From Microbacterium sp. CBA3102 (GTDB taxonomy: Bacteria; Actinomycetota; Actinomycetes; Actinomycetales; Microbacteriaceae): a DNA stretch of 64,000 nucleotides. Within the stretch, counting starts at the first letter, position 1. Every line of letters begins with the position of its first letter. The translations under genes were made by a program, and so were the position numbers. The stretch spans positions 2,728,001 through 2,792,000 of the forward strand of contig NZ_CP042412.1 in NCBI RefSeq assembly GCF_007954505.1. The letters run 5' to 3'. Under the pieces are notes generated by a model. It did no database searches, was not told where the DNA came from, and saw nothing but the letters and a program-made list of their open reading frames with translations. This document shows positions 29,455 through 40,396 of the stretch, piece after piece.

Positions 29455-29460
29455 AATCTA
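29455..29460 (-). promoter_or_regulatory. -10 box (TAGATT) of the leaderless glgE promoter
   Basis: TAGATT on the minus strand, 6 nt, then the GTG at 29448. It lies in the 65-nt gap between glgX and glgE, implying a promoter for glgE-glgB separate from glgX. Confidence 0.5.
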
Positions 29461-29513
29461 CCGCGCGGACGTGATCGCGGGTAGCGCGCCGTGAGGTGCG
29501 TCGGAGCCGGGTG

Positions 29514-31586
29514 TCATTCGACCCGGAACAGCCTCATCGACGTGCCCGATACGGGCAGGACGTCTCCGGGGGCGAAGACCTCCTCGTCGTCGGAGGGACG
29601 CTCCTGCGCACTCGACCACAACGAGACGAAGCGCGTCGCATCCTCGATCTCCTCCGGGAGACGCACGTCGATCGGTGACTCGGTTCCGTGCACGATGAGC
29701 AGGATGCGGTTGTACGCCTCGGCGTCAGGAGTGGATGCCGCGACGTACTGCAGGGTGCGGTTGCCGCGATCCGCCCATTGGCTCTGCTCCATCGTCTCGC
29801 CGTTCTGGTCGTACCAGTCCATGACGGAGGCGTTCGGGATGTGTTCACCCAGTCGGGCATAGCGACTGGGACGGAGCGCGGGGTTCTCCTGCCGCAGCCG
29901 GGTCAGGCGGGAGACATGCGCGCGCAGATCCTCCTGCCACGGTTCGAACTCCCACCCGAGCCACGTGAGGGCGGAGTCCTGCGCGTAGGCGTTGTTGTTG
30001 CCGCGCTGTGTGCGTCCGACCTCGTCGCCGGCCGTGAGCATCGGCACGCCCGCGGACAGCAGGAGCGTCCCCAGGAGGTTGCGCATGGCCTTGCGCCGTG
30101 CGGCCAGGATCGTCGGGTCGTCCGTCGGGCCTTCGATCCCGTGGTTGAACGCGCGGTTCATGTCGGCGCCGTCGCGGTTGTGCTCCCCGTTGGCCTCGTT
30201 GTGCTTCACGTCATAGGAGACGAGGTCGTGCAGGGTGAAACCGTCGTGCGCGGTGATGAAGTTCACGCTGGCGAGGGGACCGCGCTCCTCGCTGAACGTG
30301 TTCGAGGAGCCGGCGAGCCGCGTCGCGAACCCGCCGATCCCCACCGGTGCTGAGGCTCGACGCGCGTAGTCGATGTCGCTCAGCCAGAAGTTGCGCACGC
30401 GGTCGCGGTAGCGGTCGTTCCATTCCTGCCAGCCGGTCGGGAAGTTGCCCGTCTGCCAGCCGCCGAGTCCGACGTCCCACGGCTCGGCGATGAGTTTGGT
30501 GTCCGCCAGAATCGGGTCGTTCGCGATGGCTGCGAGGAGCGGATGGTCGGGCGTATAGGTGTGCGTGCCGTCCCGCGCGATCGCGGTCGCGAGGTCGAAG
30601 CGGAAGCCGTCGATCTGCATCTCCTGCGCCCAGTAGCGGAGGGAATCGAGAACGAGCCTCGCACCGGCGTCGGTGGCCGTGTTCAGAGTGTTCCCGCACC
30701 CCGTGGTGTCGATGTAGACCCCGGACTCGTCCTGTCGGTAGTAGGAGGCGTTGTCGATGCCGCGCAGGCTCGAACGGGGGCCGCCGATGCCTTCTTCCGA
30801 CGTGTGGTTGTAGACGACGTCGAGGATCACCTCGAGACCGGCTTCATGCAGCAGCCTGACCATGCCCTTGAACTCGGCGAGCACGGCCTCGGGGCCCTCC
30901 TTGCGGGCCTCCTCGGTGGCATAGGCCGTGTGCGGGGTGAAGAAGTTCAGGGTGTTGTAGCCCCAGTAATTGGTGAGGCCACGCTCGAGCAGGCGGGGCT
31001 CCGGCACGAAGGCATGCACGGGCAGAAGCTCGATCGACGTGATCCCGAGCGAGTGGAAGTACTCGATCATCGCGGGGTGCGCGAGACCGGCGTAGGTGCC
31101 GTGCAGAGCAGGAGGAACGTCGGGGTGACGCTTGGTGAGCCCTTTGAGGTGGCCCTCGTAGATGACCGTGCGATCCAGGGGCACCCGGGGCTTCTGCGAG
31201 TCGCCCCAGTCGAAGCCGTCGACGATCACGACCGAGCGCCACTCCTCGTAGCCGTCGCCCTGAGCGAGGCCGCGGGCGTAGGGGTCGAGGAGGAGGGTCT
31301 CCGGGTTGAAGGTGTTCCCGGGCCCGTGCGGCCCTCCGACCCGGATGGCGTACCGCACGCCGGGCTGCAACAGCTCCGTCGTGATCTCCCAGACACCGCC
31401 GGGGCGGCGCTCGAGTTCCAGCTCATCCGTCGCCCAGTCGAGGTCGGTGGCGTCGAACACCACGAGCTCGACGGAGGAGGCGTTCTGCGACCAGACGCGC
31501 AGCGTGCCGACGCCGTCATGGAGACGGACACCGAGGTGGTCGAGAGTGGAGCCGCCGGGCACGGCGAGGGCAGGGGACACGGGCAT
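29514..31586 (-). CDS. glgX: Glycogen debranching enzyme GlgX
   Basis: GlgX hydrolyses alpha-1,6 branches of glycogen or limit dextrin. The protein has 690 aa. CBM48 is near the N-terminus (GVGTLRVWSQNASSVELVVF). The GH13_11 catalytic residues are in QIDGFRFDLATAIARDG (Asp), TKLIAEPWDVGLGGW (Glu) and VNFITAHDGFTLHDLVSY (Asp). The C-terminal domain ends near SGTSMRLFRVE. The ATG at 31586 is 6 nt behind TAGTGT. With glgE and glgB it forms an alpha-glucan turnover cluster and it diverges from the cysteine desulfurase gene. Confidence 0.95.
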   Translation of the reverse strand: MPVSPALAVPGGSTLDHLGVRLHDGVGTLRVWSQNASSVELVVFDATDLDWATDELELERRPGGVWEITTELLQPGVRYAIRVGGPHGPGNTFNPETLLLDPYARGLAQGDGYEEWRSVVIVDGFDWGDSQKPRVPLDRTVIYEGHLKGLTKRHPDVPPALHGTYAGLAHPAMIEYFHSLGITSIELLPVHAFVPEPRLLERGLTNYWGYNTLNFFTPHTAYATEEARKEGPEAVLAEFKGMVRLLHEAGLEVILDVVYNHTSEEGIGGPRSSLRGIDNASYYRQDESGVYIDTTGCGNTLNTATDAGARLVLDSLRYWAQEMQIDGFRFDLATAIARDGTHTYTPDHPLLAAIANDPILADTKLIAEPWDVGLGGWQTGNFPTGWQEWNDRYRDRVRNFWLSDIDYARRASAPVGIGGFATRLAGSSNTFSEERGPLASVNFITAHDGFTLHDLVSYDVKHNEANGEHNRDGADMNRAFNHGIEGPTDDPTILAARRKAMRNLLGTLLLSAGVPMLTAGDEVGRTQRGNNNAYAQDSALTWLGWEFEPWQEDLRAHVSRLTRLRQENPALRPSRYARLGEHIPNASVMDWYDQNGETMEQSQWADRGNRTLQYVAASTPDAEAYNRILLIVHGTESPIDVRLPEEIEDATRFVSLWSSAQERPSDDEEVFAPGDVLPVSGTSMRLFRVE

Positions 31587-31592
31587 GAGTAC

Positions 31593-31598
31593 ACACTA
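31593..31598 (-). promoter_or_regulatory. -10 box (TAGTGT) of the leaderless glgX promoter
   Basis: TAGTGT on the minus strand ends 6 nt before the ATG at 31586; no Shine-Dalgarno sequence is present. Confidence 0.5.
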
Positions 31599-31675
31599 GA
31601 GGCGATGTGTCGCCGTCTCATCTCCGGGCGTACCGGGTTCCACGCCCACACGCCCCGACCGAGGCCGATTCGCGA

Positions 31676-31681
31676 GAGAAT
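31676..31681 (+). promoter_or_regulatory. -10 box (GAGAAT) of a leaderless promoter for the cysteine desulfurase
   Basis: GAGAAT, 6 nt, then the ATG at 31688. The same box and spacing occur at dinB. Confidence 0.45.
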
Positions 31682-31687
31682 CGAGGG

Positions 31688-32863
31688 ATGCGGCACTATC
31701 TCGATCATGCGGCGACCACGCCTCTGCGACCGGAGGCGCGCGCCGCGTGGCTGGATGCCTCCGAGACCGTGGGCAACGCGTCGTCGACACATGGGGCAGG
31801 ACAGGACGCCCGGCGTCTGCTCGAGGAGTCGCGCGAGCGTGTCGCCGCGGTGTTGGGCGCCGATCCCATCGAGATCGTGTTCACTTCGGGTGGTACCGAA
31901 TCGATCAATCTGGCGCTGCAGGGGATGTGGCGATCCCGCCCGACCGGGACAGCGGCGGTCGTGATGCCGGAGGCGGAGCACCACGCCACGATGGACACCG
32001 TCTCCGCTCTCCTCGACGACGGCGCCGAGCTGCGTCGGGTGCCGGTCACCGCCCATGCGCGGATAGACCCCGAGGACTTCGCCGCACGCCTTCCCGGTGC
32101 CGCCCTCGCGACGGCCCTCGTCGCGAACAACGAAGCGGGCACGATCAACCCGGCCGCGATGCTGGCCCGCCATGCGGCGATCGCCCGCGTGCCGCTGCAC
32201 CTCGACGCCGTGGCCGCGCTCGGCCATGTTCCGGTGTCGTTCCGCGCGATGCGTGGCGACGCCGCCGACGGTGTCGGACTCGTGGCGATGAGCCTGGCCG
32301 GCCACAAGATCGGCGCGCCGGTGGGAGTCGGAGTCCTCGTCGCTGCCCGCACCGCACGGATCACGGCACTGTTGCGCGGTGGTGCCCAGCAACGCGGGCT
32401 CCGGGCCGGGACGCAAGACGTCCCCGGAGCTGCGGCGTTCGCCACCGCGGTCGAACTCGCCGAGACCGAGCGCGAACAGGAGGCAGCACGATTGGCCGGT
32501 CTCCGCGACCGCCTCATCACGGGAATCCGCTCCGCTGTGCCCTCCGCCGTGCTCCTCGGCGACCCGATCGAGCGTCTGCCCGGCAACGCGCACGTGCTCT
32601 TCCCCGGTGCCGTGGGGGAGAGCCTGCTGTTCCTTCTCGACGTGGCCGGGGTCGCCGCATCCACAGGATCCGCGTGTCAGGCAGGGGTGGCCGAGCCCTC
32701 ACACGTCGTGATGGCGATGGGGCGGAGCGAGCGGGAGGCGCGCAGTGTGCTGCGGTTCTCCCTGGGGCGCACGTCGACGGCCGCGGATGTCGATGCGGTA
32801 CTCGCCGTCATCGCCGATGCCTATGCCCGCGCATCCGGCGCCGGCACAGGCACACGCTCGTAG
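31688..32863 (+). CDS. Cysteine desulfurase (IscS/NifS class)
   Basis: This PLP enzyme takes sulfur from cysteine. The protein has 391 aa. It starts at the conserved YLDHAATTPLRPEA. Other motifs are NASSTHGAGQDARRLLEESRE, VFTSGGTESINLAL, EAEHHATMDTV, and the PLP lysine in SLAGHKIGAPVGVGVL. The catalytic Cys is in STGSACQAGVAEPSHV. It lies 9 nt ahead of mnmA and most likely supplies sulfur for tRNA 2-thiouridine. Its TAG stop forms the first half of the mnmA -10 box. The subfamily (IscS or a dedicated MnmA partner) cannot be settled. Confidence 0.93.
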   Translation: MRHYLDHAATTPLRPEARAAWLDASETVGNASSTHGAGQDARRLLEESRERVAAVLGADPIEIVFTSGGTESINLALQGMWRSRPTGTAAVVMPEAEHHATMDTVSALLDDGAELRRVPVTAHARIDPEDFAARLPGAALATALVANNEAGTINPAAMLARHAAIARVPLHLDAVAALGHVPVSFRAMRGDAADGVGLVAMSLAGHKIGAPVGVGVLVAARTARITALLRGGAQQRGLRAGTQDVPGAAAFATAVELAETEREQEAARLAGLRDRLITGIRSAVPSAVLLGDPIERLPGNAHVLFPGAVGESLLFLLDVAGVAASTGSACQAGVAEPSHVVMAMGRSEREARSVLRFSLGRTSTAADVDAVLAVIADAYARASGAGTGTRS

Positions 32864-32866
32864 ACT
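32861..32866 (+). promoter_or_regulatory. -10 box (TAGACT) of the leaderless mnmA promoter
   Basis: TAGACT includes the stop codon of the upstream gene. Six nt later is the ATG of mnmA, so mnmA can be transcribed alone. Confidence 0.5.
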
Positions 32867-32872
32867 GTTCTC

Positions 32873-33970
32873 ATGCGGATACTTGCGGCGATGAGCGGTG
32901 GAGTCGATTCCGCCGTTGCAGCCGCCAGGGCTGTGGAGGCGGGACACGACGTCGTCGGTGTGCATCTGGCTCTCTCCCGCGCCGGGGGCACGCTGCGAAC
33001 CGGTAGCCGTGGATGCTGCACGATCGAAGACGCTCTCGATGCACGCCGGGCCGCCGACGTGCTCGGCATCCCCTTCTACGTCTGGGACTTCTCGGAGCGC
33101 TTCCGCGACGACGTGATCGAGGACTTCATCGCGGAGTATCAGGCGGGCCGCACGCCCAACCCCTGCATGCGTTGCAACGAGAAGATCAAGTTCGCCGCGC
33201 TTCTGGAAAGAGCCATCGAGCTCGGGTTCGACGCCGTGTGCACGGGCCACTACGCCACACTCATCGACGGCGAGCAGGGGCTGGAGCTGCACCGTGCCTC
33301 GGACAACGCCAAGGATCAGTCGTATGTGCTGGGCGTCTTGACCTCCGAGCAACTCGCTCACACATACTTCCCGCTCGGCACGACGCCGTCGAAGGCGATC
33401 GTGCGCGCGGAGGCGGAGTCGCGTGGGCTGAGCGTCGCGCAGAAGCCTGACAGCCATGACATCTGCTTCATCCCCGACGGCGACACCCGCGGCTGGCTGG
33501 CGGAGAAGGTCGGCACCGCCACGGGCGAGATCGTCGATCGCAGTGGTGAGGTCGTCGGATCGCACGAGGGCGCCCACGCATTCACGGTAGGACAGCGTCG
33601 CGGACTCAAGCTCGGCATCCCCGCCCCGGACGGCAAGCCTCGGTTCGTCCTCGAGGTCCGGCCGGTGTCGAACACGGTCGTCGTCGGTCCGAAGGAAGCG
33701 TTGGCGATCGCGGAGATCGCGGGGGAGCGCTTCAGCTGGGCGGGCGCCGCACCCACCGAATCCGCGTTCGAATGCCACGTCCAGATCCGCGCTCACGCGG
33801 AACCGGTCCCTGCGCGGGCCACGGTTTCGGACACCGGCGTCCGCGTCGTCCCGGACGTTCCGCTCGACGGGGTGGCGCCGGGGCAGACGGCGGTGCTGTA
33901 TGTCGGCACCCGCGTTCTCGGACAGTTCACGATCGACACCACGGTCTCGGCCGTTCCGGTCGGCGCGTAG
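32873..33970 (+). CDS. mnmA: tRNA 2-thiouridine(34) synthase MnmA
   Basis: MnmA thiolates U34 of tRNAs for Lys, Glu and Gln, using sulfur passed from a cysteine desulfurase. The protein has 365 aa. The PP-loop [13 protein letters not shown] is at the N-terminus. The catalytic cysteines are in [16 protein letters not shown] and [14 protein letters not shown]. The region [13 protein letters not shown] and a C-terminal beta-barrel domain match the family. It directly follows the cysteine desulfurase, its expected partner. Confidence 0.96.
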   Translation: MRILAAMSGGVDSAVAAARAVEAGHDVVGVHLALSRAGGTLRTGSRGCCTIEDALDARRAADVLGIPFYVWDFSERFRDDVIEDFIAEYQAGRTPNPCMRCNEKIKFAALLERAIELGFDAVCTGHYATLIDGEQGLELHRASDNAKDQSYVLGVLTSEQLAHTYFPLGTTPSKAIVRAEAESRGLSVAQKPDSHDICFIPDGDTRGWLAEKVGTATGEIVDRSGEVVGSHEGAHAFTVGQRRGLKLGIPAPDGKPRFVLEVRPVSNTVVVGPKEALAIAEIAGERFSWAGAAPTESAFECHVQIRAHAEPVPARATVSDTGVRVVPDVPLDGVAPGQTAVLYVGTRVLGQFTIDTTVSAVPVGA

Positions 33971-33996
33971 ACGTTTCCGGTGTCGGTGCCCACTCA

Positions 33997-36806
<2,810 letters not shown>

Positions 36807-36888
36807 CTGTGATGTCCAGGGAGGCTGTTCCCTTGAGTCGATCCGTCCCTCGCGACCTTGGTGACATCGTCAGATGGTGTTAGCTTGA

Positions 36889-36912
36889 TGCCAACGTCGC
36901 GTGTCGTTGGCA
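36889..36912. promoter_or_regulatory. Candidate operator: 8-bp perfect inverted repeat upstream of the Ddn-hemerythrin gene
   Basis: TGCCAACG and CGTTGGCA are exact inverted copies separated by 8 nt. They lie directly after a possible -10 (TAGCTT, 36881-36886), so a repressor bound here would block transcription. The site is 71 nt upstream of the GTG start. The repeat is seen directly; the function is inferred. Confidence 0.5.
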
Positions 36913-36957
36913 GTCCGTGTCAGGCATGGAGGCGTGGGATATGAAGGAGGACGACAG

Positions 36958-36990
36958 ATGATGTCGACCCCTTCGCCCTCTCGTGACTGA
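36958..36990 (+). CDS. Possible 10-aa leader peptide coupled to the Ddn-hemerythrin gene
   Basis: ATGATG at 36958 follows AAGGAGGACGACAG, an ideal ribosome-binding site and spacing, and encodes MMSTPSPSRD before a TGA. Its stop overlaps the GTG of the next gene. It could be a coupling leader, or a former N-terminus displaced by a small indel. Confidence 0.4.
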   Translation: MMSTPSPSRD

Positions 36991-37933
36991 GGGCGAGAAC
37001 ACCGGGCCAGGAGCCCGGAACGGCGAAACCGACAGCACTGCTGTCAACGCGTTCAATCGCGGTGTCATCGACGAGTTCCGTGCGAACGCCGGCCGCGTCG
37101 GCGGCAAGTTCGAGGGGTTCACCCTCGCTCTGCTCACCACGACCGGCGCGCGCACGGGCATCCGCCGCACGACACCGTTGGCGTACTTCGAGCTGAACGG
37201 GATGCGCGCCGTCGTCGCATCGGCGATGGGCGGGCCACGGCACCCCGCATGGCTTGCGAACGTCCGCGCGCGTCCCCAGGTGAGCGTCAAAGTCGGAGCG
37301 GAGTCATTCGACGCACTCGCGTCGATTCCGTCAGGCATAGAGCGCGACCGGCTGTTCGCGCAGGTCGTCGAGCAGGATCCGGAATTCGGTGACTATCAGG
37401 CGAGCACGTCGCGGGTGATTCCCGTGGTGATACTGCAGCGACTCAGCTCGCCGTCCGTCCCGCCATTCGAGGGGGAGCGCGCGCGCTTGGTCGCCTGGGC
37501 AGCCGAACTGCGGCAGGTGCATGACCGGCTCCGTCAGGCGCTGCGGGTCGCGCAGGACTCCGCCGCACAGGGACGATCTCCCGAGGTCGCGGGGCGTGAG
37601 CTGCTGTTGTTCTGCCATGGGTTCTGCACGGCACTGACCGGACATCACGAGGGCGAGGATCGCGAGCTGTTCCCCGCGATCGCGGCCGCGCACCCGGAAC
37701 TGCGGGACACGTTGCGGTATCTGCAGCAGGATCACTCGATGATCGCTCACCTTGTGAGCGGGTTGCAGTCGTCGGTGGACGCATCGGCAACACCGGTCGA
37801 GCTCGCCCGGCACCTGGAAGGGATCGCCGCGATCATGGAGAGCCACTTCCGTTACGAGGAACGGCAACTCCTCGAGGTGCTCGAGACCCTCGCACTCGAT
37901 GCCGACCCCAAACGCGTGCTCGGCCCGCTCTGA
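36983..37933 (+). CDS. Ddn-type deazaflavin-dependent nitroreductase fused to a hemerythrin HHE domain
   Basis: The protein is 316 aa. Residues ~20-150 form a Ddn-like domain (F420-binding split beta barrel): GKFEGFTLALLTTTGARTGI, then PLAYFELNGMRAVVAS, GPRHPAWLANVRARPQV. Residues ~170-310 form a hemerythrin-like four-helix bundle with metal ligands in FCTALTGHHEGEDRELFPAI, LQQDHSMIAHLV and MESHFRYEERQLLEVLE. One domain handles cofactor F420-linked redox, the other could bind O2, NO or iron. The start is GTG at 36983. A strong AAGGAGGA precedes a tiny 10-codon frame at 36958-36990 that overlaps this GTG, so coupled translation is likely. Confidence 0.85.
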   Translation: MTEGENTGPGARNGETDSTAVNAFNRGVIDEFRANAGRVGGKFEGFTLALLTTTGARTGIRRTTPLAYFELNGMRAVVASAMGGPRHPAWLANVRARPQVSVKVGAESFDALASIPSGIERDRLFAQVVEQDPEFGDYQASTSRVIPVVILQRLSSPSVPPFEGERARLVAWAAELRQVHDRLRQALRVAQDSAAQGRSPEVAGRELLLFCHGFCTALTGHHEGEDRELFPAIAAAHPELRDTLRYLQQDHSMIAHLVSGLQSSVDASATPVELARHLEGIAAIMESHFRYEERQLLEVLETLALDADPKRVLGPL

Positions 37934-38004
37934 ACCCTGTCTCTGCGCGGGTTGGACGTGATTCTGCATCGCCGACCGCGCGCTGTCTCTTGGAGTTGTT
38001 CCTC

Positions 38005-38520
38005 ATGTCCCACGTCAACGCTGTTCTTACGCCACGCACTCGGCTTCGACTCGCACGCATGATCGTCGACGGCAAGCATCCCGTCCGCCACGTCGCGAAG
38101 CTGTTCACGGTGTCGCCGGTCACCGCCCGCAAATGGGCAGACCGGTATCGCGCCGAGGGCGCGACGGGGATGAAGGATCGGTCGAGCCGCGTGAATCGCC
38201 TCTCCCGTATCGACCGGGTGACGGGCGAACCCTTGCGACGTTAAGAGCATGACCGTCCGGGGTCGCTGATCCACGTTGATGTCACGAAGTTCGGCAACAT
38301 CCCCGACGGCGGCGGATGGCGCTTCGTCGGCAAACAGCAAGGCGACTGGAACCGTCAGGCCACCGCCCGCCGAACGGGGCAGCGCAACAGTCGGTCAGAA
38401 CCCCGCCTCGGCACCGCGTTCGTCCATACCGTCCTCGATGACCACTCTCGCGTCGCCTATGCCGAGATCCATTCCGACGAGAAAGCCGTCACCGCGATCG
38501 GCGTCCTCGAACGGGCGACG
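38005..38520 (+). pseudogene. IS481-family transposase remnant
   Basis: The N-terminal HTH part (ATG 38005; LARMIVDGKHPVRHVAKLFT, VTARKWADRYRAEG) runs into INRL-type NRLSRIDRVTGEPLRR. The codon after LRR is TAA, where family members have a Tyr codon before EHDRPGSLIHVDVTKFGN. Translation after the stop continues in frame with DDE-domain segments (DGGGWRFVG, HTVLDDHSRVAYAEIHSDEK, TAIGVLERAT) and ends abruptly beside the deaD stop codon. The section between MKDRSSR and NRLSRIDR is missing, as is the C-terminal half with later catalytic acids. It is thus disabled by a deletion, a nonsense codon and a truncation. Confidence 0.9.
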
Positions 38521-38525
38521 ACGCG

Positions 38526-40349
38526 TCAGCTCTTGTGACGGGGTTTGCGGTACGGCTTCTCGTCGCGGTTGTCGCGTGCCGGACGGTCGTCGCGGTCGCG
38601 TCGTTCGAACTTGCCACCGTCGCGCGGAGCAGTGCGCCGAGCGCCCCCGGGGCCACGATCGGGCTTGATCTCGATCAGGCGACCGGAGATACGCGTGTCG
38701 CGGAGCTTCTCCAGGACGGCGGGGTCGAGATTGGAAGGCAGCTCGACGATCGAGAAGTCGGGGCGGATGTTGATGGCTCCGAAATCATCTCGACCCAGCC
38801 CGCCTTCGTTCGCGAGGGCGCCGACGATCTGGCGGGGTTCGACACGGTGACGGCGTCCGACCTCGATGCGGTACGCCGCATAGTCCCCGCGGCTGCGGCG
38901 TTCGGTGCGCGGCTCACGTGAGTCGCGGGCGCTGCGTTCCCGAGGCGGACGGTTGTCGGCCTCGACCGCCTTCGAGAGAGGATCGTTCGCGGGGTCCAGG
39001 AGCAGTGGCTTGTCGCCCTGAGCGACGACGGCCAGGGCGGCGGCCACGTCTCCCTCCGGCACATCGTGGTGGCGGACGTAGTGGGCGACGATGTCGCGGA
39101 ACGCCTCGATACGTCCGGTCTCCGAGAGCGCGGTGGTGATCGCGTCGTCGAAGCGGTTCAGACGCGTGGTGTTCACGTCCTCCGTGCTCGGCAGCTGCAT
39201 CTGGGTCGGCTGCTGACGGGTCGCCTTCTCGATGTGCTTGAGCAGGTAGCGCTCACGCGGTGTGATGAAGCTGATGGCGTCGCCCGAGCGTCCCGCCCGA
39301 CCCGTGCGACCGATGCGGTGCACGTACGACTCGGTGTCGGTGGGGATGTCGAAGTTCACGACATGGCTGATGCGCTCGACGTCGAGCCCGCGCGCAGCCA
39401 CGTCGGTGGCGACGAGGATGTCGAGCTTGCCGTCCTTGAGCTGGTTCACGCTGCGCTCACGCTGCACCTGGGGGACATCGCCGTTGATCGCTGCCGCGGA
39501 GTAGCCGCGAGCGCGTAGCTTCTCGGCGAGCGTCTCGGTCTCGTTCTTGGTGCGGACGAAGACGATCATCCCGTCGAAGTTCTCGACTTCGAGGATCCGG
39601 GTGAGAGCGTCGACCTTCTGCGCATAAGACACCACGAGGTAACGCTGGGTGATGTTGGTGCCGGTGGCGGTCTTGGACTTGATGCTGATCTCTTCCGGCT
39701 CACGCAGATACTTCTGCGCGAGGCGGCGGATCTGCGGGGGCATCGTCGCCGAGAACAGGGCGACCTGCTTCTCTTCGGGAGTCTGCGCGAGGATCTGCTC
39801 CACGTCTTCGGCGAAGCCCATCTTCAGCATCTCGTCGGCTTCGTCGAGCACGAGGTACTGGAGCTGGGACAGGTCGAGAGTACCCTTCGCGAGGTGGTCC
39901 ATGATGCGGCCGGGCGTGCCGACGATGACGTGGACGCCGCGACGCAGCGCCGACAGCTGAACACCGTAGCCCTGTCCGCCGTAGACGGGGAGGACGTGGA
40001 CGCCCTTCATCTTGGAGGCGTAGGACTCGAAGGCCTCGCAGACCTGGAGCGCGAGTTCGCGGGTGGGCGCGAGCACGAGTGCTTGCGGGGTCTTCTGCGA
40101 GACGTCGAGGCGCTCGAGGACGGGAAGCGCGAAGGCCGCGGTCTTTCCGGTTCCGGTCTGCGCCATCCCGACGACATCGCGTCCGGCCAGGAGCGTGGGA
40201 ATGGTGGCCGCCTGGATGGGCGACGGGGTCTCATAGCCGAGATCTTTGATGGCTTTGAGGACGGGCCCGGTGATGCCGAGCTCCTCGAATCCGGGGGTCG
40301 CGGGGGAGTCCTCGGGGGCGTCGGTCAGCACTGCATCTTCAGGGGTCAC
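38526..40349 (-). CDS. deaD: DEAD-box RNA helicase (DeaD/CsdA-like)
   Basis: The protein has 607 aa. The helicase core is complete: Q-motif ETPSPIQAATIP, Walker A MAQTGTGKTAAFALP, PTRELALQ, TPGRI, VLDEADEMLKMGF, SATMPPQI, and HRIGRTGRAGRSG. The C-terminal part has a DbpA-like RNA-binding domain (YRIEVGRRHRVEPRQIVGALANEGGL, IRPDFSIVELP) and a basic Arg/Asp-rich tail ending RKPRHKS. Such helicases unwind RNA during ribosome assembly and cold adaptation. The GTG start follows TACCCT by 6 nt. An IS481 fragment touches its 3' end, so its native terminator may be lost. Confidence 0.95.
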   Translation of the reverse strand: MTPEDAVLTDAPEDSPATPGFEELGITGPVLKAIKDLGYETPSPIQAATIPTLLAGRDVVGMAQTGTGKTAAFALPVLERLDVSQKTPQALVLAPTRELALQVCEAFESYASKMKGVHVLPVYGGQGYGVQLSALRRGVHVIVGTPGRIMDHLAKGTLDLSQLQYLVLDEADEMLKMGFAEDVEQILAQTPEEKQVALFSATMPPQIRRLAQKYLREPEEISIKSKTATGTNITQRYLVVSYAQKVDALTRILEVENFDGMIVFVRTKNETETLAEKLRARGYSAAAINGDVPQVQRERSVNQLKDGKLDILVATDVAARGLDVERISHVVNFDIPTDTESYVHRIGRTGRAGRSGDAISFITPRERYLLKHIEKATRQQPTQMQLPSTEDVNTTRLNRFDDAITTALSETGRIEAFRDIVAHYVRHHDVPEGDVAAALAVVAQGDKPLLLDPANDPLSKAVEADNRPPRERSARDSREPRTERRSRGDYAAYRIEVGRRHRVEPRQIVGALANEGGLGRDDFGAINIRPDFSIVELPSNLDPAVLEKLRDTRISGRLIEIKPDRGPGGARRTAPRDGGKFERRDRDDRPARDNRDEKPYRKPRHKS

Positions 40350-40355
40350 TTCCCA

Positions 40356-40361
40356 AGGGTA
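40356..40361 (-). promoter_or_regulatory. -10 box (TACCCT) of the leaderless deaD promoter
   Basis: TACCCT on the minus strand, 6 nt, then the GTG at 40349. Confidence 0.45.
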
Positions 40362-40396
40362 GCGCGCCGCGATGCTCGGCGCCTGTGAGGGCGGCC

